NCBI RefSeq assembly: GCF_026626665.1
Contig: NZ_JAPNKE010000002.1
Location: 9,692,001-9,756,000 of the forward strand
Length of the DNA: 64,000 nt
Source of the DNA: Nannocystis pusilla
GTDB taxonomy: Bacteria > Myxococcota_A > Polyangia > Nannocystales > Nannocystaceae
Direction: 5' to 3'
Shown: piece by piece, positions 44,936 through 54,341 of the stretch
Position numbering within the stretch: the first letter of the stretch is position 1
How the letters are laid out: every line of letters starts with the position of its first letter
Translations under genes and position numbers: made by a program
The notes under the pieces: generated by a model
Databases searched by the model: none
The model's input: only the letters and a program-made list of their open reading frames with translations
Told to the model about the DNA's origin: nothing

Positions 44936-45856
44936 ATGAGGCAGACCACCGGCATGACGGAGCTCGAGGGCGTGGTGGCCGTGGCGACGCACCGCAGCTT
45001 CCGCGCCGCGGCGGTCGAGCTCGGGCTGTCGCCGTCGGCCCTGAGCCACGCGATCGCGGGGCTCGAGCAGCGCCTCGGCGTGCGGCTGTTCCACCGCACG
45101 ACCCGCAGCGTGTCGCTGACCGAGGCGGGGACGCACTTCCTCGCGCGCGTGCGGCCGGCGCTGCAGGAGATCGCCGGGGCCATGCGCGCGGTCGACGACT
45201 TCCGGGCGACGCCGCGCGGACGGCTGCGGATCAACGCGTCGCGCGGGGCGGCCCGGTGGGCCTTGCTCGCGCCGGTGCTCGAGTTCCTGCGCCGCTATCC
45301 GGAGGTGCAGGTCGATCTGGTGACGGAGGACCGCCTGATCGACATCGTCGCCGAGGGCTTCGACGCCGGGGTGCGCGAGGTCGACCTGGTCGCGCCCGAC
45401 ATGGTGGCGGTGCCGTTCGGCGGGCCGGTGCGCTTCGCGGTGGTCGGCTCACCGGCGTACTTCGCCGGCCACCCGCGGCCGAAGCTGCCGGCCGACCTGT
45501 TGCAGCACGACTGCATCCGCCTGCGCATGGCCAGCGGGGTGGTGTACCGGTGGGAGTTCGAGCGCCGCGGCGAGGAGCTGGCGCTCGACGTGAAGGGCCG
45601 GCTGACGCTCGGCGACGACGAGCTGCGCCACCAGGCCGCGCTCGCGGGCGCCGGCCTGGCGTTCCTCAGCGAGTGGTCGGTGGCCGCCGATCTGGCCGCC
45701 GGCCGCCTCGTCCGCGTGCTCGACGACTGGACGCCGCCGTACCCGGGGCTGTGCCTCTACTACCCGGCCGTCCGCCACGTGCCGGCGAACCTGCGGGCCT
45801 TTTTAAAGGTGCTGCGCGAGGGCGAGAAGAAGGGCGGGCGGCGGCGCAAGAGCTGA
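44936..45856 (+). CDS. LysR-family transcriptional regulator
   Basis: About 306 residues from the ATG at 44936 (an ATG at 44954 is also possible). N-terminal winged helix (ATHRSFRAAAVELGLSPSAL, FHRTTRSVSLTEAG) and a substrate-binding domain (RGRLRINASRGAA, DRLIDIVAEGFDAGVR, HDCIRLRMASG, GAGLAFLSEW) typical of the subgroup that controls neighbouring oxidoreductases. Probably autoregulated and regulating the divergent SDR. Near the end the codons TTT TTA AAG break the usual GC-rich usage (45799-45807). Confidence 0.92.
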   Translation: MRQTTGMTELEGVVAVATHRSFRAAAVELGLSPSALSHAIAGLEQRLGVRLFHRTTRSVSLTEAGTHFLARVRPALQEIAGAMRAVDDFRATPRGRLRINASRGAARWALLAPVLEFLRRYPEVQVDLVTEDRLIDIVAEGFDAGVREVDLVAPDMVAVPFGGPVRFAVVGSPAYFAGHPRPKLPADLLQHDCIRLRMASGVVYRWEFERRGEELALDVKGRLTLGDDELRHQAALAGAGLAFLSEWSVAADLAAGRLVRVLDDWTPPYPGLCLYYPAVRHVPANLRAFLKVLREGEKKGGRRRKS

Positions 45857-45860
45857 GGCC

Positions 45861-45928
45861 GGATGTCCCGAGAGACATGTGCATGGCCATCCGGACAGGT
45901 CCGAATGCACATGCCCCTTCGGGCAGGT
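45861..45928. repeat. Dispersed palindrome cluster between convergent genes
   Basis: Units ATGTCCCGAGAGACAT, CCGGACAGGTCCG and GCCCCTTCGGGCAGG fill the 71-base gap between the LysR and glycosyltransferase stops, reaching the latter. Likely a bidirectional transcription end. Confidence 0.75.
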
Positions 45929-47031
45929 CACTTCCGGCGCTTGCTCTCGAGGTCGCTGTAGAGCGCGTCGTAGCGGCCGGCCATCTGCGTCAGCGAGAAC
46001 TCGCGGGCGGCCAGGGCGGCCGCGTGTTCCGACCAGGAGGCGACGGTGTCGCCGTGCACGACCTCGGCGATCGCGCGGGCGAACGCGTCGGGCTCGGCGG
46101 GGGCGGCCAGGCCGGCGCGCAGGCCGGCGTCGTGGCCGACGTGCAGCAGCTCGGCGGCCGGCGAGACGTCGACGATCGCGGCCGGGACGCCGCGCGCCAG
46201 GCCCTCGAGCAGCGCCAGCGGCAGGTCGACCTTCTTGCGCGTGTGCGTGGCGGCGAACAGCTGCAGCGCGCTGCGGCGGTACAGCGCGTCCATGTCGGCG
46301 ACCTCGGCCAGCAGCTCGACCCGACCGGAGGCGAGATCGCCGGCGAGATCTCGCTGAAGACCGGCGCGCGCCTCGGCGTCGCCCTCGGCCTTGGGCCGGC
46401 AGGCGATCGTCAGCGACCACCCGCTCGGCGCGGTGGCGCGGGCGAGCGCGACCAGGCGGGCGGCGATCTCCCCGTCCAGGTCGCCGGCGTACAAGAGGCG
46501 CTTGCGCCCGGCGACCTCGCTCGGGTGATCGGCGGCGGTGGTCGCCACCGCCGGGCGGATGGTGGCGATCTTGCTCTCGGGCACGCCGGCGTCGCGCAGG
46601 CGCCGGGCTGTCCCGTGGGACAGGGCGACCACCGCGTCGAGCGGGCGCAGCAGGGGGGTCCAGGCCTCGGCCCCGTGCGACGACATCAAGCTCTGCACGA
46701 ACAGCCGCCGCGGCTGCAGCCGGCGCAGCAGCGACACGACGGCGGCCGTGGCCTTGCCTGGCGTGAAGGACAGGTGGACCGGCATGCCCGGGTGGCGCAG
46801 CATCGCGGCCAGCGCCCGCAGCTTGTCGGTCATCGTCGGGGCGTAGCCGGCCGGCGGCGCGCCGATCACCCGGTCGCCGGCCGGCCGCAGCGGCGCCGCC
46901 GGGTCGCCGAGGTAGGCCAGAGACCGGCTCTCCGGCATGTGCTGCACCAGGTCGCGCAGCAGCACGGTGCTGCCGTCGCGGAACGGCGGCCGCAGCGGCT
47001 TGGAGATGATGAGCCATGGCTTTTGGGACAT
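45928..47031 (-). CDS. Glycosyltransferase (GT-B, family 4 type)
   Basis: 367 residues. N-terminal IISKPLRPPFRDGSTVLLRD resembles the acceptor-side Rossmann start of GT4 enzymes; C-terminal RKRLLYAGDLDGEIAARLV and LPLALLEGLARGVPAAIVDV match the nucleotide-sugar domain, with the usual E-x7-E region degenerate. Three bases separate it from the flippase stop, so both are co-translated, suggesting a surface-polysaccharide step. A palindrome covers its ATG (47025-47044) and another lies inside (46608-46623, encoding LSHGT). Confidence 0.85.
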   Translation of the reverse strand: MSQKPWLIISKPLRPPFRDGSTVLLRDLVQHMPESRSLAYLGDPAAPLRPAGDRVIGAPPAGYAPTMTDKLRALAAMLRHPGMPVHLSFTPGKATAAVVSLLRRLQPRRLFVQSLMSSHGAEAWTPLLRPLDAVVALSHGTARRLRDAGVPESKIATIRPAVATTAADHPSEVAGRKRLLYAGDLDGEIAARLVALARATAPSGWSLTIACRPKAEGDAEARAGLQRDLAGDLASGRVELLAEVADMDALYRRSALQLFAATHTRKKVDLPLALLEGLARGVPAAIVDVSPAAELLHVGHDAGLRAGLAAPAEPDAFARAIAEVVHGDTVASWSEHAAALAAREFSLTQMAGRYDALYSDLESKRRK

Positions 47032-47044
47032 GTCCTAAGGGGCA
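47025..47044. repeat. Dispersed palindrome over a stop/start junction
   Basis: On the minus strand TGCCCCTTAGGACATGTCCC contains the flippase stop (TAG) and the glycosyltransferase ATG inside the GGACATGTCC core. Confidence 0.75.
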
Positions 47045-48506
47045 CGCTTCTTGCGGAGCTCGCGGAGCTCGGCCGGCGTGACGGCGCGGGTGACTGCGGC
47101 GGTGCCGAGGAAGACCGCGGCGAGCAGCGCCAGCTTGACGATGATGAGGATCTTGCCGGTCGGGGCGAAGGCGCGCGAGGCGGCCTCGACCAGGGCGACC
47201 GCGGCCAGCAGCTTGAGCAGGTAGACCGGCGACAGGGCCGCGCCGAGGCTGCGGGCCAGGGCGATCAGGCTGGCGACCGCGCCGGCGGCCCCGCCGATCG
47301 CCACCGCCGTGGCCGCGCCGGAGGTGAAGCTCTGCGGCACCAGCACGAAGCCGGCCGCGCCGACGACCACCAGCGGCACCGCGATCAGCAGCAGCGCGAG
47401 CTGCGAGCGGCGGGTGCTGTTGAAGATCCACGCCGCGGTGACCGTGAGCGAGTAGCCCGACATGCCCCACACCAAAAGGCGCAGCTCGCCGGCGGCCTCG
47501 CCGTAGGCGGCCGGGAACAGCAGCCGCTGGACCTCCGCCGCCGCGCCGGCGCCGACGCTGCTCATGAAGCACAGCAGGAACACGCTGACCTTGGCCGTCG
47601 CCGTGACGTAGCGCTGGACCTGCGAGCGGTCGCTCTGCGCGTGCATCGTCGCGATCAGCGGGAACATCACCAGGCTGACCGCGTTCATCATGCTGTAGGG
47701 CACGCGCGCGACCAGGTTGGCGCTCGAGTAGAAGCCGACGGCGTCCTTCTGCGCCTGCGAGGCGGCGAACTGCTTGAGCAGCACCAGGTCGAGCGCCTGC
47801 AGCAGGTTGACGCCGGCGGTGAACACCAACAAGAGGCCGGTGAACTCGGCCATCGCCGGCAACGGGCCGTTGCCGCTCCCGGCGGTGCGCGGCCGGCAAC
47901 GGCTGACGAACAGGATCGACAGGCCGAGGGCCAGCAGCGACGCGAAGGTGAAGCCGCCGAGGATCTCGGCCAGCCCGAAGCCCATGGCGGCGGCGCCGAT
48001 GATCAGCGTCGTCTTCGTCATCGCCATGAAGATGTCGAGGCCGGCCTGGAACTGGAACTTGCGGACGGCGTTGAGCGTGCCGACGTTGACCGCGTAGGCG
48101 GCGTAGATCAGCGGGATGATGCCGACCACCCGCAGCGCGCCGGCCAGCGACGGGTCCTTGAGCGCGTAGGTCGCGAGCGGGTCGGCGCCGAGGATGAAGA
48201 CGACGGCGACGAGGCCGCCGAGCAGGCCGGCGAGGCGGAAGCCGCGCCGGCGCAGGTCGTCGTAGGACGGCAGGCCGGCGTCGTACTCGGCCGACATCGG
48301 ACGACTGACCGCGAACAGCAGCGTCTGGATCAGCACCATGTTCGGGATGGCGATGATCTGGCTTACGACCGTGTAATCACCGAACGTGCCTGGAGGCACG
48401 AGGCGGGTGAGGGCGATCGAGACGGCGTAGCCGGCGAGCAAAAGAAGAGCTTGGCAAAGCCGAGAGAAAGGCCGCCCTTGCTGAGTTCGCTGGCGTCTGT
48501 GGCCAC
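47035..48506 (-). CDS. Wzx-type polysaccharide flippase (MATE-like), one frame break
   Basis: About 490 residues with roughly twelve to fourteen membrane helices (ALLLLAGYAVSIALTRLVPP, LLGGLVAVVFILGADPLATY, LLKLLAAVALVEAASRAF). The N-terminus is recovered in another frame as a GTG at 48506 reading ATDASELSKGGLSLGFAKLFF; adding one T to CTTCTTTTGC (near 48441) joins it to LLAGYAVS. It would move lipid-linked sugars across the inner membrane, consistent with the glycosyltransferase just downstream. Confidence 0.87.
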
Positions 48507-48672
48507 GGGTCGCGCAGACTAACACGATGCACCGAGTAGCCCCAGCGCGGGCCCCCGGGCCGTCGTCGCAGGCAGCGGAGCCCGCGCCTGCGGCGTTTGC
48601 GCGACGCCGCCGAGTTTGACGTCCCCGCCCTCCGTTACCTACTCTGGAGATGACGATCCCCCAGCGTCGCAC

Positions 48673-48750
<78 letters not shown>

Positions 48751-48761
48751 CAGGCGTCCCC

Positions 48762-49573
48762 ATGACAGATATCCACCCGCAAATCCCCGCCCTTCGTACG
48801 CTCCAGCGACAGGACCGTCGCCTCACCCTGATGGAGCGGCGCTTGAGGGAGATCCCCAGCCGGATCACCACCCTCGACACCGACCTGCACAAGCTCGAGC
48901 AGATGCTCTCGGCCGAGCGCAACAAGCTCGACGACACGCGGTCGTTCCAGCAGCGGCAGGAGATGCAGCTCCACGACGAGGAGGACCAGATCCGCAGCAG
49001 CAAGGCCAAGCTGGGCGCGATCAAGACCGCCCGCGAGCTCAACGCGCAGCAGCGCGAGCTCGAGACGACCCGGCGCATGGTCCAGACCCGGACGGGCGAG
49101 ATCGGCAAGCTGCAAGAGGCGGTCAACAAGACCGAGGCCCAGATCGCCAAGATGGACGCGGCGCTGCAGGCGTTGCGCCAGACCGCAGAGGCCGAGAAGG
49201 CCAAGCTCGGCGAGGAGCAGGGCCGCCTGAACGAGCAGATCGACAAGGCCAAGAAGGTCCGCGCCCGCCTGGTCAAGGACATCGACCGCGAGACGCTCGC
49301 GTCCTACGAGCGGATCCGCAAGCGCCTCGGCGGCGTGGCGTTCGTCGCCGCCCACCGCGAGCGCTGCACCGCCTGCAAGATGGTCATCCCGCACATCATG
49401 TACACCCGGCTGCTCAAGGGCCGGGAGATCCCCGCCTGCGAGTCCTGCGGCCGCCTGCTCTACTGGTCGGGCCACTTCCCCGAAGACCACAACACCTTCG
49501 AGTCGAAGAAGGACGACGACAACAGAAGCCGAAGCCCGCCGAGGACGTCATCCCCGGCGTGCGCGAGTTCTGA
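48762..49573 (+). CDS. Coiled-coil protein with C4 zinc ribbon (DUF164 type), one frame break
   Basis: About 270 residues from the ATG at 48762. Residues ~10-180 form a long two-stranded coiled coil (TLMERRLREIPSRITTLDTD, IKTARELNAQQRELETTRRM). The C-terminus is a zinc ribbon with CTACKMVIPH and CESCGRLLYW. A break near 49522 (GACAACAGAAG; one more A gives KQKPKPAED) replaces the true tail VIPGVREF. This family is thought to bind nucleic acid or act as a scaffold. It begins 16 bases after the tRNA. Confidence 0.86.
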
Positions 49574-49590
49574 ACGCGCGGGCGCGCTCG

Positions 49591-49803
49591 TCTGTCCGAA
49601 GAGACAGGCGTGCGCGTGCGCGTGGCGGTGAAGAAGCTGTCGGCGCGGTCAGGCTGGCCGCTGCGCGCCGAGCGGCCTGTCGGGGCGGACAGGCGCCACG
49701 GCGAACCGAGCGAACGAGAGCTGCCGAGACTCGCGCTCGCTACCGAGAGTGACAGGGATGTCTGAAGGGACAGGTGCCAGAGGACCTGTCCCTTCAACCA
49801 TGT
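49591..49803. repeat. Dispersed palindromes between convergent genes
   Basis: Four units in a 233-base convergent gap: TCTGTCCGAAGAGACAGG (49591-49608), CCTGTCGGGGCGGACAGG (49677-49694), ATGTCTGAAGGGACAGG and GGACCTGTCCCTTCAACCATG (49759-49803). Confidence 0.75.
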
Positions 49804-49806
49804 GAT

Positions 49807-50507
49807 TCACACGTAGCGGGTCGGGTCGGGCACGCCGGCGGCGGCGAAGCCTTCGCGGCGCAGGCGGCAGCTGTCGCAGCGGCCGCAGGCGCGGGGGCGG
49901 TCGTCGGTCACGACGGGGTCGTAGCAGGACACGGTGTCGGCGTAGTCGACGCCGGCGGCCAGGCCGGCCTGGACGATCTGTCCCTTCGACCAGCTGATCA
50001 GCGGCGCGCGCACGTGCAGCGGCTTGCCCTCGACCCCGGCGCGGGTGGCCTCGGCGGCCAGGCGCTCGAACGCATTCGAATGCGGGCGGCAGTCGGGGTA
50101 GCCGGAGTAGTCGACCGCGTTGACGCCGACCCAGATCTCGCCGGCGCCGAGGACCTCGGCCCAGCCGAGCGCGTAGGCGAGGAAGAGGGTGTTGCGCGCG
50201 GGCACGTAGGTGCTGGGGATCTCGCCTGCGGACGTGCTGTCCTTGGGGACAGCTTCGCTGCTGCCCGCAGCAGCGAGGTGCCGGCGGCGACCAGGCGGCC
50301 GAGGTGGGCCAGGTCGACGACCTCGTGGGCGCGGGCGCCGAAGCGGGCGGCCTGGCGCGCGGCGCTGGTGAGCTCGACCTCGTGGCGCTGGCCGTAGCGG
50401 AAGCTGAGGGCGTAGGTCTCGCGGCCCTCGGCTGCGGCGAGCGCGAGCACTGTGGTCGAGTCGAGGCCGCCGCTGAGAAGGACGACGGCGCGCATGGGCT
50501 CGGTCAT
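49807..50507 (-). CDS. queC: 7-cyano-7-deazaguanine synthase, one frame break
   Basis: About 233 residues from the ATG at 50507. PP-loop ATP-binding motif VVLLSGGLDSTT, SFRYGQRHEVEL, then YVPARNTLFLAYALGWAE, GVNAVDYSGYPDCR and a zinc site near the end (CYDPV, CGRCDSCRLR). It converts carboxy-deazaguanine to preQ0 in queuosine biosynthesis. A break near 50270 (one G missing; repaired LLAGSSEAVPKDS) splits it. Adjacent to the break is a palindrome, CTGTCCTTGGGGACAG (50237-50252), encoding VPKDS at a position where homologues have a similar VPKG-type segment. Confidence 0.9.
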
Positions 50508-50543
50508 GACGACCTCGGAGGTTGAAGACGGCGAGCCGTGCGC

Positions 50544-51449
50544 TCAGGCCGGCGCGAACGTCGAGTCGATGGTGTTGACGATCTCGATCGCCATCTGCCC
50601 GGCGGAGATGTTGGTCGTCGACGACGAGGTGCGACGGACCGGCAGCTGGTCGTCGAGGTTGAACAGGACGGTGCCCTCGGCGGCGACGTCGAGGGTGATC
50701 ATCTGCTTGCCCTGCTCGACCGCGCCGGACGACTCCGACTCGTACTTGACCTCGGCGACCCGCTTGCCCGAGGCGTTGTCGATCTTGACCAGCGTGAACT
50801 TGCTGGTGGTGTCGACCGGGATCACCAGGCCCTGCAGGTTCTCGTCCTTGCGCTCGGTCGTCTCGACCGTCTTGCCCTCGACCAGCGCGGCCTTCGGCAG
50901 CTCGGGCAGGCCGAGCACGCCGGTGGCGAAGCCGGCCACCGCGGCCTCGACGCCCTTCTTCTCCTTGGCGGCCGCCGTCTCCGGCAGCGCCTTGGTGCCG
51001 GCCTCGTCGAGCTCGCCGCGCAGGTCGGCGACGAAGGCGCCGGTGAAGCCCTGGACCGCGGCCTTGGGGTCGACCGGGGTCTCGCCCTCCTTGGGGGGCG
51101 GCAGCATGTCCTTGCCGAGGACGAACTCGCGGACCTCGGCGACCGCCAGGCCGACCTTGATCTTGCCGCCGCCGGCGTCGGTCACGTCGAGCAGGCCCGA
51201 GAGGTCGCCCGCGGCCTCGTTGACGCCCTGCGGCGAGGTGGCCTTGAAGCTGAACTTGACGTCGGCCCTCAGCTTGTACGCGCCGGCCTTGTAGCGCAGC
51301 TCGGTGCCCCCGGCCTGCTCGGCGGAGCCGCCCGCGGCGTCGGGACCGGCCGTGTCGGCGCCCTTCTTGCAGGCGAGCGGGGACGAGGCGAGGGCGACGA
51401 ACAGGGCGAAGACCGCAGAACGGCGGAGCAGGTGGCGTGGGGTCGACAT
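50544..51449 (-). CDS. Lipoprotein, uncharacterised beta-rich
   Basis: 301 residues from the ATG at 51449. Signal and lipobox SSPLAC-KKG; a Gly/Ala linker follows. The mature domain is beta-rich and evenly charged (ELRYKAGAYKLRADVKFSFKA, GKQMITLDVAAEGTVLFNLD), resembling lipid-binding or DUF6263-like periplasmic folds, though I cannot assign a family with certainty. Same strand as queC, 36 bases upstream of it. Confidence 0.72.
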   Translation of the reverse strand: MSTPRHLLRRSAVFALFVALASSPLACKKGADTAGPDAAGGSAEQAGGTELRYKAGAYKLRADVKFSFKATSPQGVNEAAGDLSGLLDVTDAGGGKIKVGLAVAEVREFVLGKDMLPPPKEGETPVDPKAAVQGFTGAFVADLRGELDEAGTKALPETAAAKEKKGVEAAVAGFATGVLGLPELPKAALVEGKTVETTERKDENLQGLVIPVDTTSKFTLVKIDNASGKRVAEVKYESESSGAVEQGKQMITLDVAAEGTVLFNLDDQLPVRRTSSSTTNISAGQMAIEIVNTIDSTFAPA

Positions 51450-51547
51450 CGGCGGCAACGCTAACCGCGCGAGCCAGGCGGTGCAACCGGGCCGCAGGCG
51501 CACGCCCGTGAAAAAGCTCTGCCTGTCTGCTAAGAAGTCGCCGCCTC

Positions 51548-52490
51548 ATGGTCCTGGCTCTCTTCAAGCGGCTCCTCGGACGCCGGCCGAAAATGCCGCG
51601 CGACCAGATCACCCGCATCCCGCGGGCAGTTCGCAAGGCCACCGAGCCGCAAGTCGCGGCCATCCAGGCCGCGCTCGACGAGCTCGCCGCGCTGCCGGGG
51701 CTCGCCGACATCGCCCTGAACAAGCGCGCCCCCAAGGGCTTCTACGCCGCCGCCGCCCGCTTCGTCGCCGCCTACGACGCCTACGTCGAGGCTGTCGCGA
51801 AGCACATGAACTTGGGGTCAGCCGCCCGTCCCGGCACGCCCGAGGGGTTCCGCTGCTGCTACGAGCAGCCGGTCGGCGTCAGCGGCGTCGAGGCGCTGCT
51901 GATCTACCGCACGATCCGCCCGTGGCGCGACTTCGCCGACGTCGCCAAGCGCCTGGCCGAGCTCGGTGAGGCGCAGTTCAAGGAGATCCAGCAGCGCCAT
52001 ACCGGCAAGGACCCGGAGAAGATCGCGATGACCGACGCCGCGGTCGAGGACGGCCGGGCGGCGTTCGCCAGGCGCGGCGAGCTGTGCCCGCTGCTCGACC
52101 CGCAGACCCACCGCTGCCGCGTGTGGGACGTGCGCCCGAACGTGTGCCGCATGCACTTCGTGGTCAGCGACCCGACCGGCTCCGACGCGCGCGAGCCGGG
52201 CTTCGACAAGGTGGTGGCCCGCAACATCCGCCTGCCGGTGCGCCAGCAAGTGGCGTTGATGCAGATCGAGAAGCGGATGATGCTGGGGGTGGCGCCGTTC
52301 CTCAACGCCGGCCAGCGCAGATGCTGCAGTTCTGCGAGGGGCAGACGATCCCGGAGGTCGGCGAGTCCCCGCCGCGCTTCGCCGCCGACGGCCAGCCGGC
52401 CCCCAAGGCCAACCGCAACAACCCCGCGGCCAAGAAATTCACAAGGAGCGCGCGCGAGAGCAGCGGCGCGCGAGCCACAAGAAGAAGTGA
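51548..52490 (+). CDS. YkgJ-type cysteine-cluster (metal-chelating) protein, two frame breaks
   Basis: About 314 residues. An early basic region (RLLGRRPKMPRDQ) precedes the Cys cluster: FRCCYEQP, then ELCPLLDPQTHRCRVWDVRP and VCRMHF, matching the zinc/iron-chelating YkgJ fold. Breaks near 52317 (one G missing: QREMLQFCEG) and 52439 (one T missing from AAATTC: KKFHKERAREQRR) alter the tail, which ends with Lys-rich HKKK. Metal-binding is inferred from the cysteines; the biochemical role of the family is poorly known. Confidence 0.82.
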
Positions 52491-52818
52491 GGCCTCACGC
52501 CGACCCCTCGCGGCAGGTCGACCGCAGGCCGGTGCCGTGATGCGGGGTAATCGGCCCTCGCTCGCGCCGTGACGCGAGGTCACCCGCGCGCGAGGTGATG
52601 CGAGGGCAGGTCGACCCTCGCGCGCCGTGATGGCAGGTCGACCCTCGCGCGCCGTGATGGCAGGTCGACCCTCGTTCACGACGGATGCGGGGCAGGTCGG
52701 CCGTCGCGCGGGGCGAAATCCGCCGGCGCTCACGCCGTGACGCTCGCGGCCGGCGAGCCACGCGGCCGGCGAGGTGAGGCGTGAAGCAGGACCAGCGAGT
52801 GGAACCCCCTGCGCGGCC
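52491..52818. other. Convergent intergenic region with 27-bp tandem repeats
   Basis: 328 bases between convergent genes. It lacks the dispersed palindrome but has 2.8 copies of a 27-bp unit and several diverged copies of GTGATG/GTGACG-CGAGG words on both sides. No gene seen. Confidence 0.65.
52605..52680. repeat. 27-bp tandem repeat, 2.8 copies
   Basis: Unit begins GGCAGGTCGACCCTCGCGCG and ends CCGTGAT; copies at 52605-52631, 52632-52658 and a partial one from 52659. The first two are identical. Confidence 0.85.
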
Positions 52819-53349
52819 CTATGGCGCGGCCGGCGGAGGTTGCGTCCAGCGGTAGCTGACGAAGGCGGTGAGCGTGCCGTTGGCGTCGCCGCACATGAAC
52901 ATCACGTGCTGGTCCGCGGTGTCGCCGGTCAGCGTCACGCGGCCCTCCTTCTCCTCGCGCTGCACCGCGGGCACGATCTTGGCCAGCGCCGCGGCCAGCG
53001 GATCGACGCAGTCTTTCAAGGTGGCGCCGGCCGGAAACGCGAACAGAATCTGAGCCGTGAAGCGGCCCTGGTCATCGGTGGGCGAGCGCCCCTTCTTCGT
53101 CACCGACGTGCCCGGCAGCAGCGCCGGTGAGAACCACGACGGGTCGGGTACCGACGACGCCGGCGCATTGGTCGAGAACTGCTGTCCCTCCGACGGTGCC
53201 GTCGGCGCCGGCGTCGGTGCTGCCGCGGGCGTAGCCGACTTCACAGTTTCGGCGGTCGGCTTCGCCTTCGACGCTTCAGGCGACGGACCGCAAGCGACGA
53301 GCGCGAGGGCCAGGACGGACAGGGCGCATGGGACAGACCGCAAGGGCAT
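52819..53349 (-). CDS. Small lipoprotein, uncharacterised
   Basis: 176 residues. Signal with lipobox LVACGPS, then a disordered Ala/Pro/Thr-rich stretch to ~residue 65 and a compact C-terminal part with two Cys (LKDCVDPLAAAL, MFMCGDANG) that could form one disulphide. Aromatic ending VSYRWTQPPPAAP. Outer-membrane attachment likely. No family recognised. Divergent from the TIR gene with 39 bases between starts. Confidence 0.72.
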   Translation of the reverse strand: MPLRSVPCALSVLALALVACGPSPEASKAKPTAETVKSATPAAAPTPAPTAPSEGQQFSTNAPASSVPDPSWFSPALLPGTSVTKKGRSPTDDQGRFTAQILFAFPAGATLKDCVDPLAAALAKIVPAVQREEKEGRVTLTGDTADQHVMFMCGDANGTLTAFVSYRWTQPPPAAP

Positions 53350-53388
53350 GCGCGAAAGTGTAGCGGAATCTGTTAGAAGGGAGCCGGT

Positions 53389-53957
53389 ATGAGGAGCGGG
53401 CCGTCGGTCAGTGCCACTTCGACGTCGTCATCGCCCCGCGAACAGGCGCAGCCGGTCCGTCACGGGGTCGTCATCGCCTACAGCCACCGCGAGCGCGATC
53501 TGCTGGGCGAGCTGCAGGTCCACCTGAAGCCGCTGCAGAAGGCGTGGATGCTCGACCTCTGGGACGACCTGCGCGTGGCGGGAGCCGCCCCCGAGCTGCG
53601 CCGGGCCCTCGCGGGCGCGCGCGTGACGGTGCTGCTGATCTCGCCGGGCTTCCTCGCGTCGGCGTTCATCACCGAGCACCGCTTGCCCGCCGTGCTCGCC
53701 GAACAAAACCACCGCGCGCGGCCGTGCAGTGCCTCTACATGCGCCCGGCGATGGACGCGTTCGTCGAGTACCAGTTCGCCGACCCGAACGGCCTGCAGCC
53801 CAGGAGCGTGCGGATCTCGAGCTTCTACGGGCTCAACGACCCGATGAAGCCGCTGGCCGCGTTCGACCGCCGCGGCCGCGCGGAGATCCTCGCCGCCGCC
53901 GCCGACGAGATCATCCGCGCCGCCCACCGCGCCCCGGTGATGAGCGTCGGCGCCTGA
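53389..53957 (+). CDS. TIR-domain protein, one frame break
   Basis: About 189 residues from the ATG at 53389, which has GGGAG upstream. A TIR fold is readable: beta-A HGVVIAYSHRERDLLGEL, WMLDLWDDLRVAG (BB-loop region), helix with Glu69 (APELRRALAGA) in the place of the NAD-hydrolase Glu, VTVLLISPGFLASAFI and LPAVLAEQ. A break near 53706 (CAAAACC; one more A gives EQKPPRAAVQCLY) leads into the second half, FVEYQFADPNGLQP. Bacterial TIR proteins often degrade or cyclise NAD+ in antiphage defence; no partner defence gene is adjacent. Confidence 0.78.
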
Positions 53958-54341
53958 GATTCTTGCGCTCCGGCGAGGACGCAGGCCCTCGCGCGCGCGA
54001 GGGACTCGGACTGCGCCGGCATCCCGTGCGCGTGGAGGTCGTCGGCGCGCCGCGCTCGCGCTCCGGCTCACGCTCCTTCGATCCGCCGCGCCCGCTGGCT
54101 ACGTGGCCTCTCGCTGCACGGCCGACGACCCCGTACCGGTCCGTGTCGCCGATCCGTATTTCACCTGTCCGGGGACAGGTGCACAGCCCGCATTCCCCGG
54201 GCGGCGCCGGCGAACCGCGCGACGCGTGGGTTCGCTCGCGGGGGTGTCGTCGTACGGCGCGGCTTGTGTCGCCTGCGGGCGGCGATCTATCCTCGCGTCG
54301 CCGCGTCCGTCTGCGCGCTTCCGCGCGGCAGCTCCTCCCGC
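53958..54341. other. Intergenic region with a perfect palindrome
   Basis: 384-base GC-rich gap between the TIR gene and the TPR protein. It contains the 20-base perfect palindrome CACCTGTCCGGGGACAGGTG at 54162-54181, the best-conserved family member. The promoter of the next gene should lie here. No gene seen. Confidence 0.6.
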
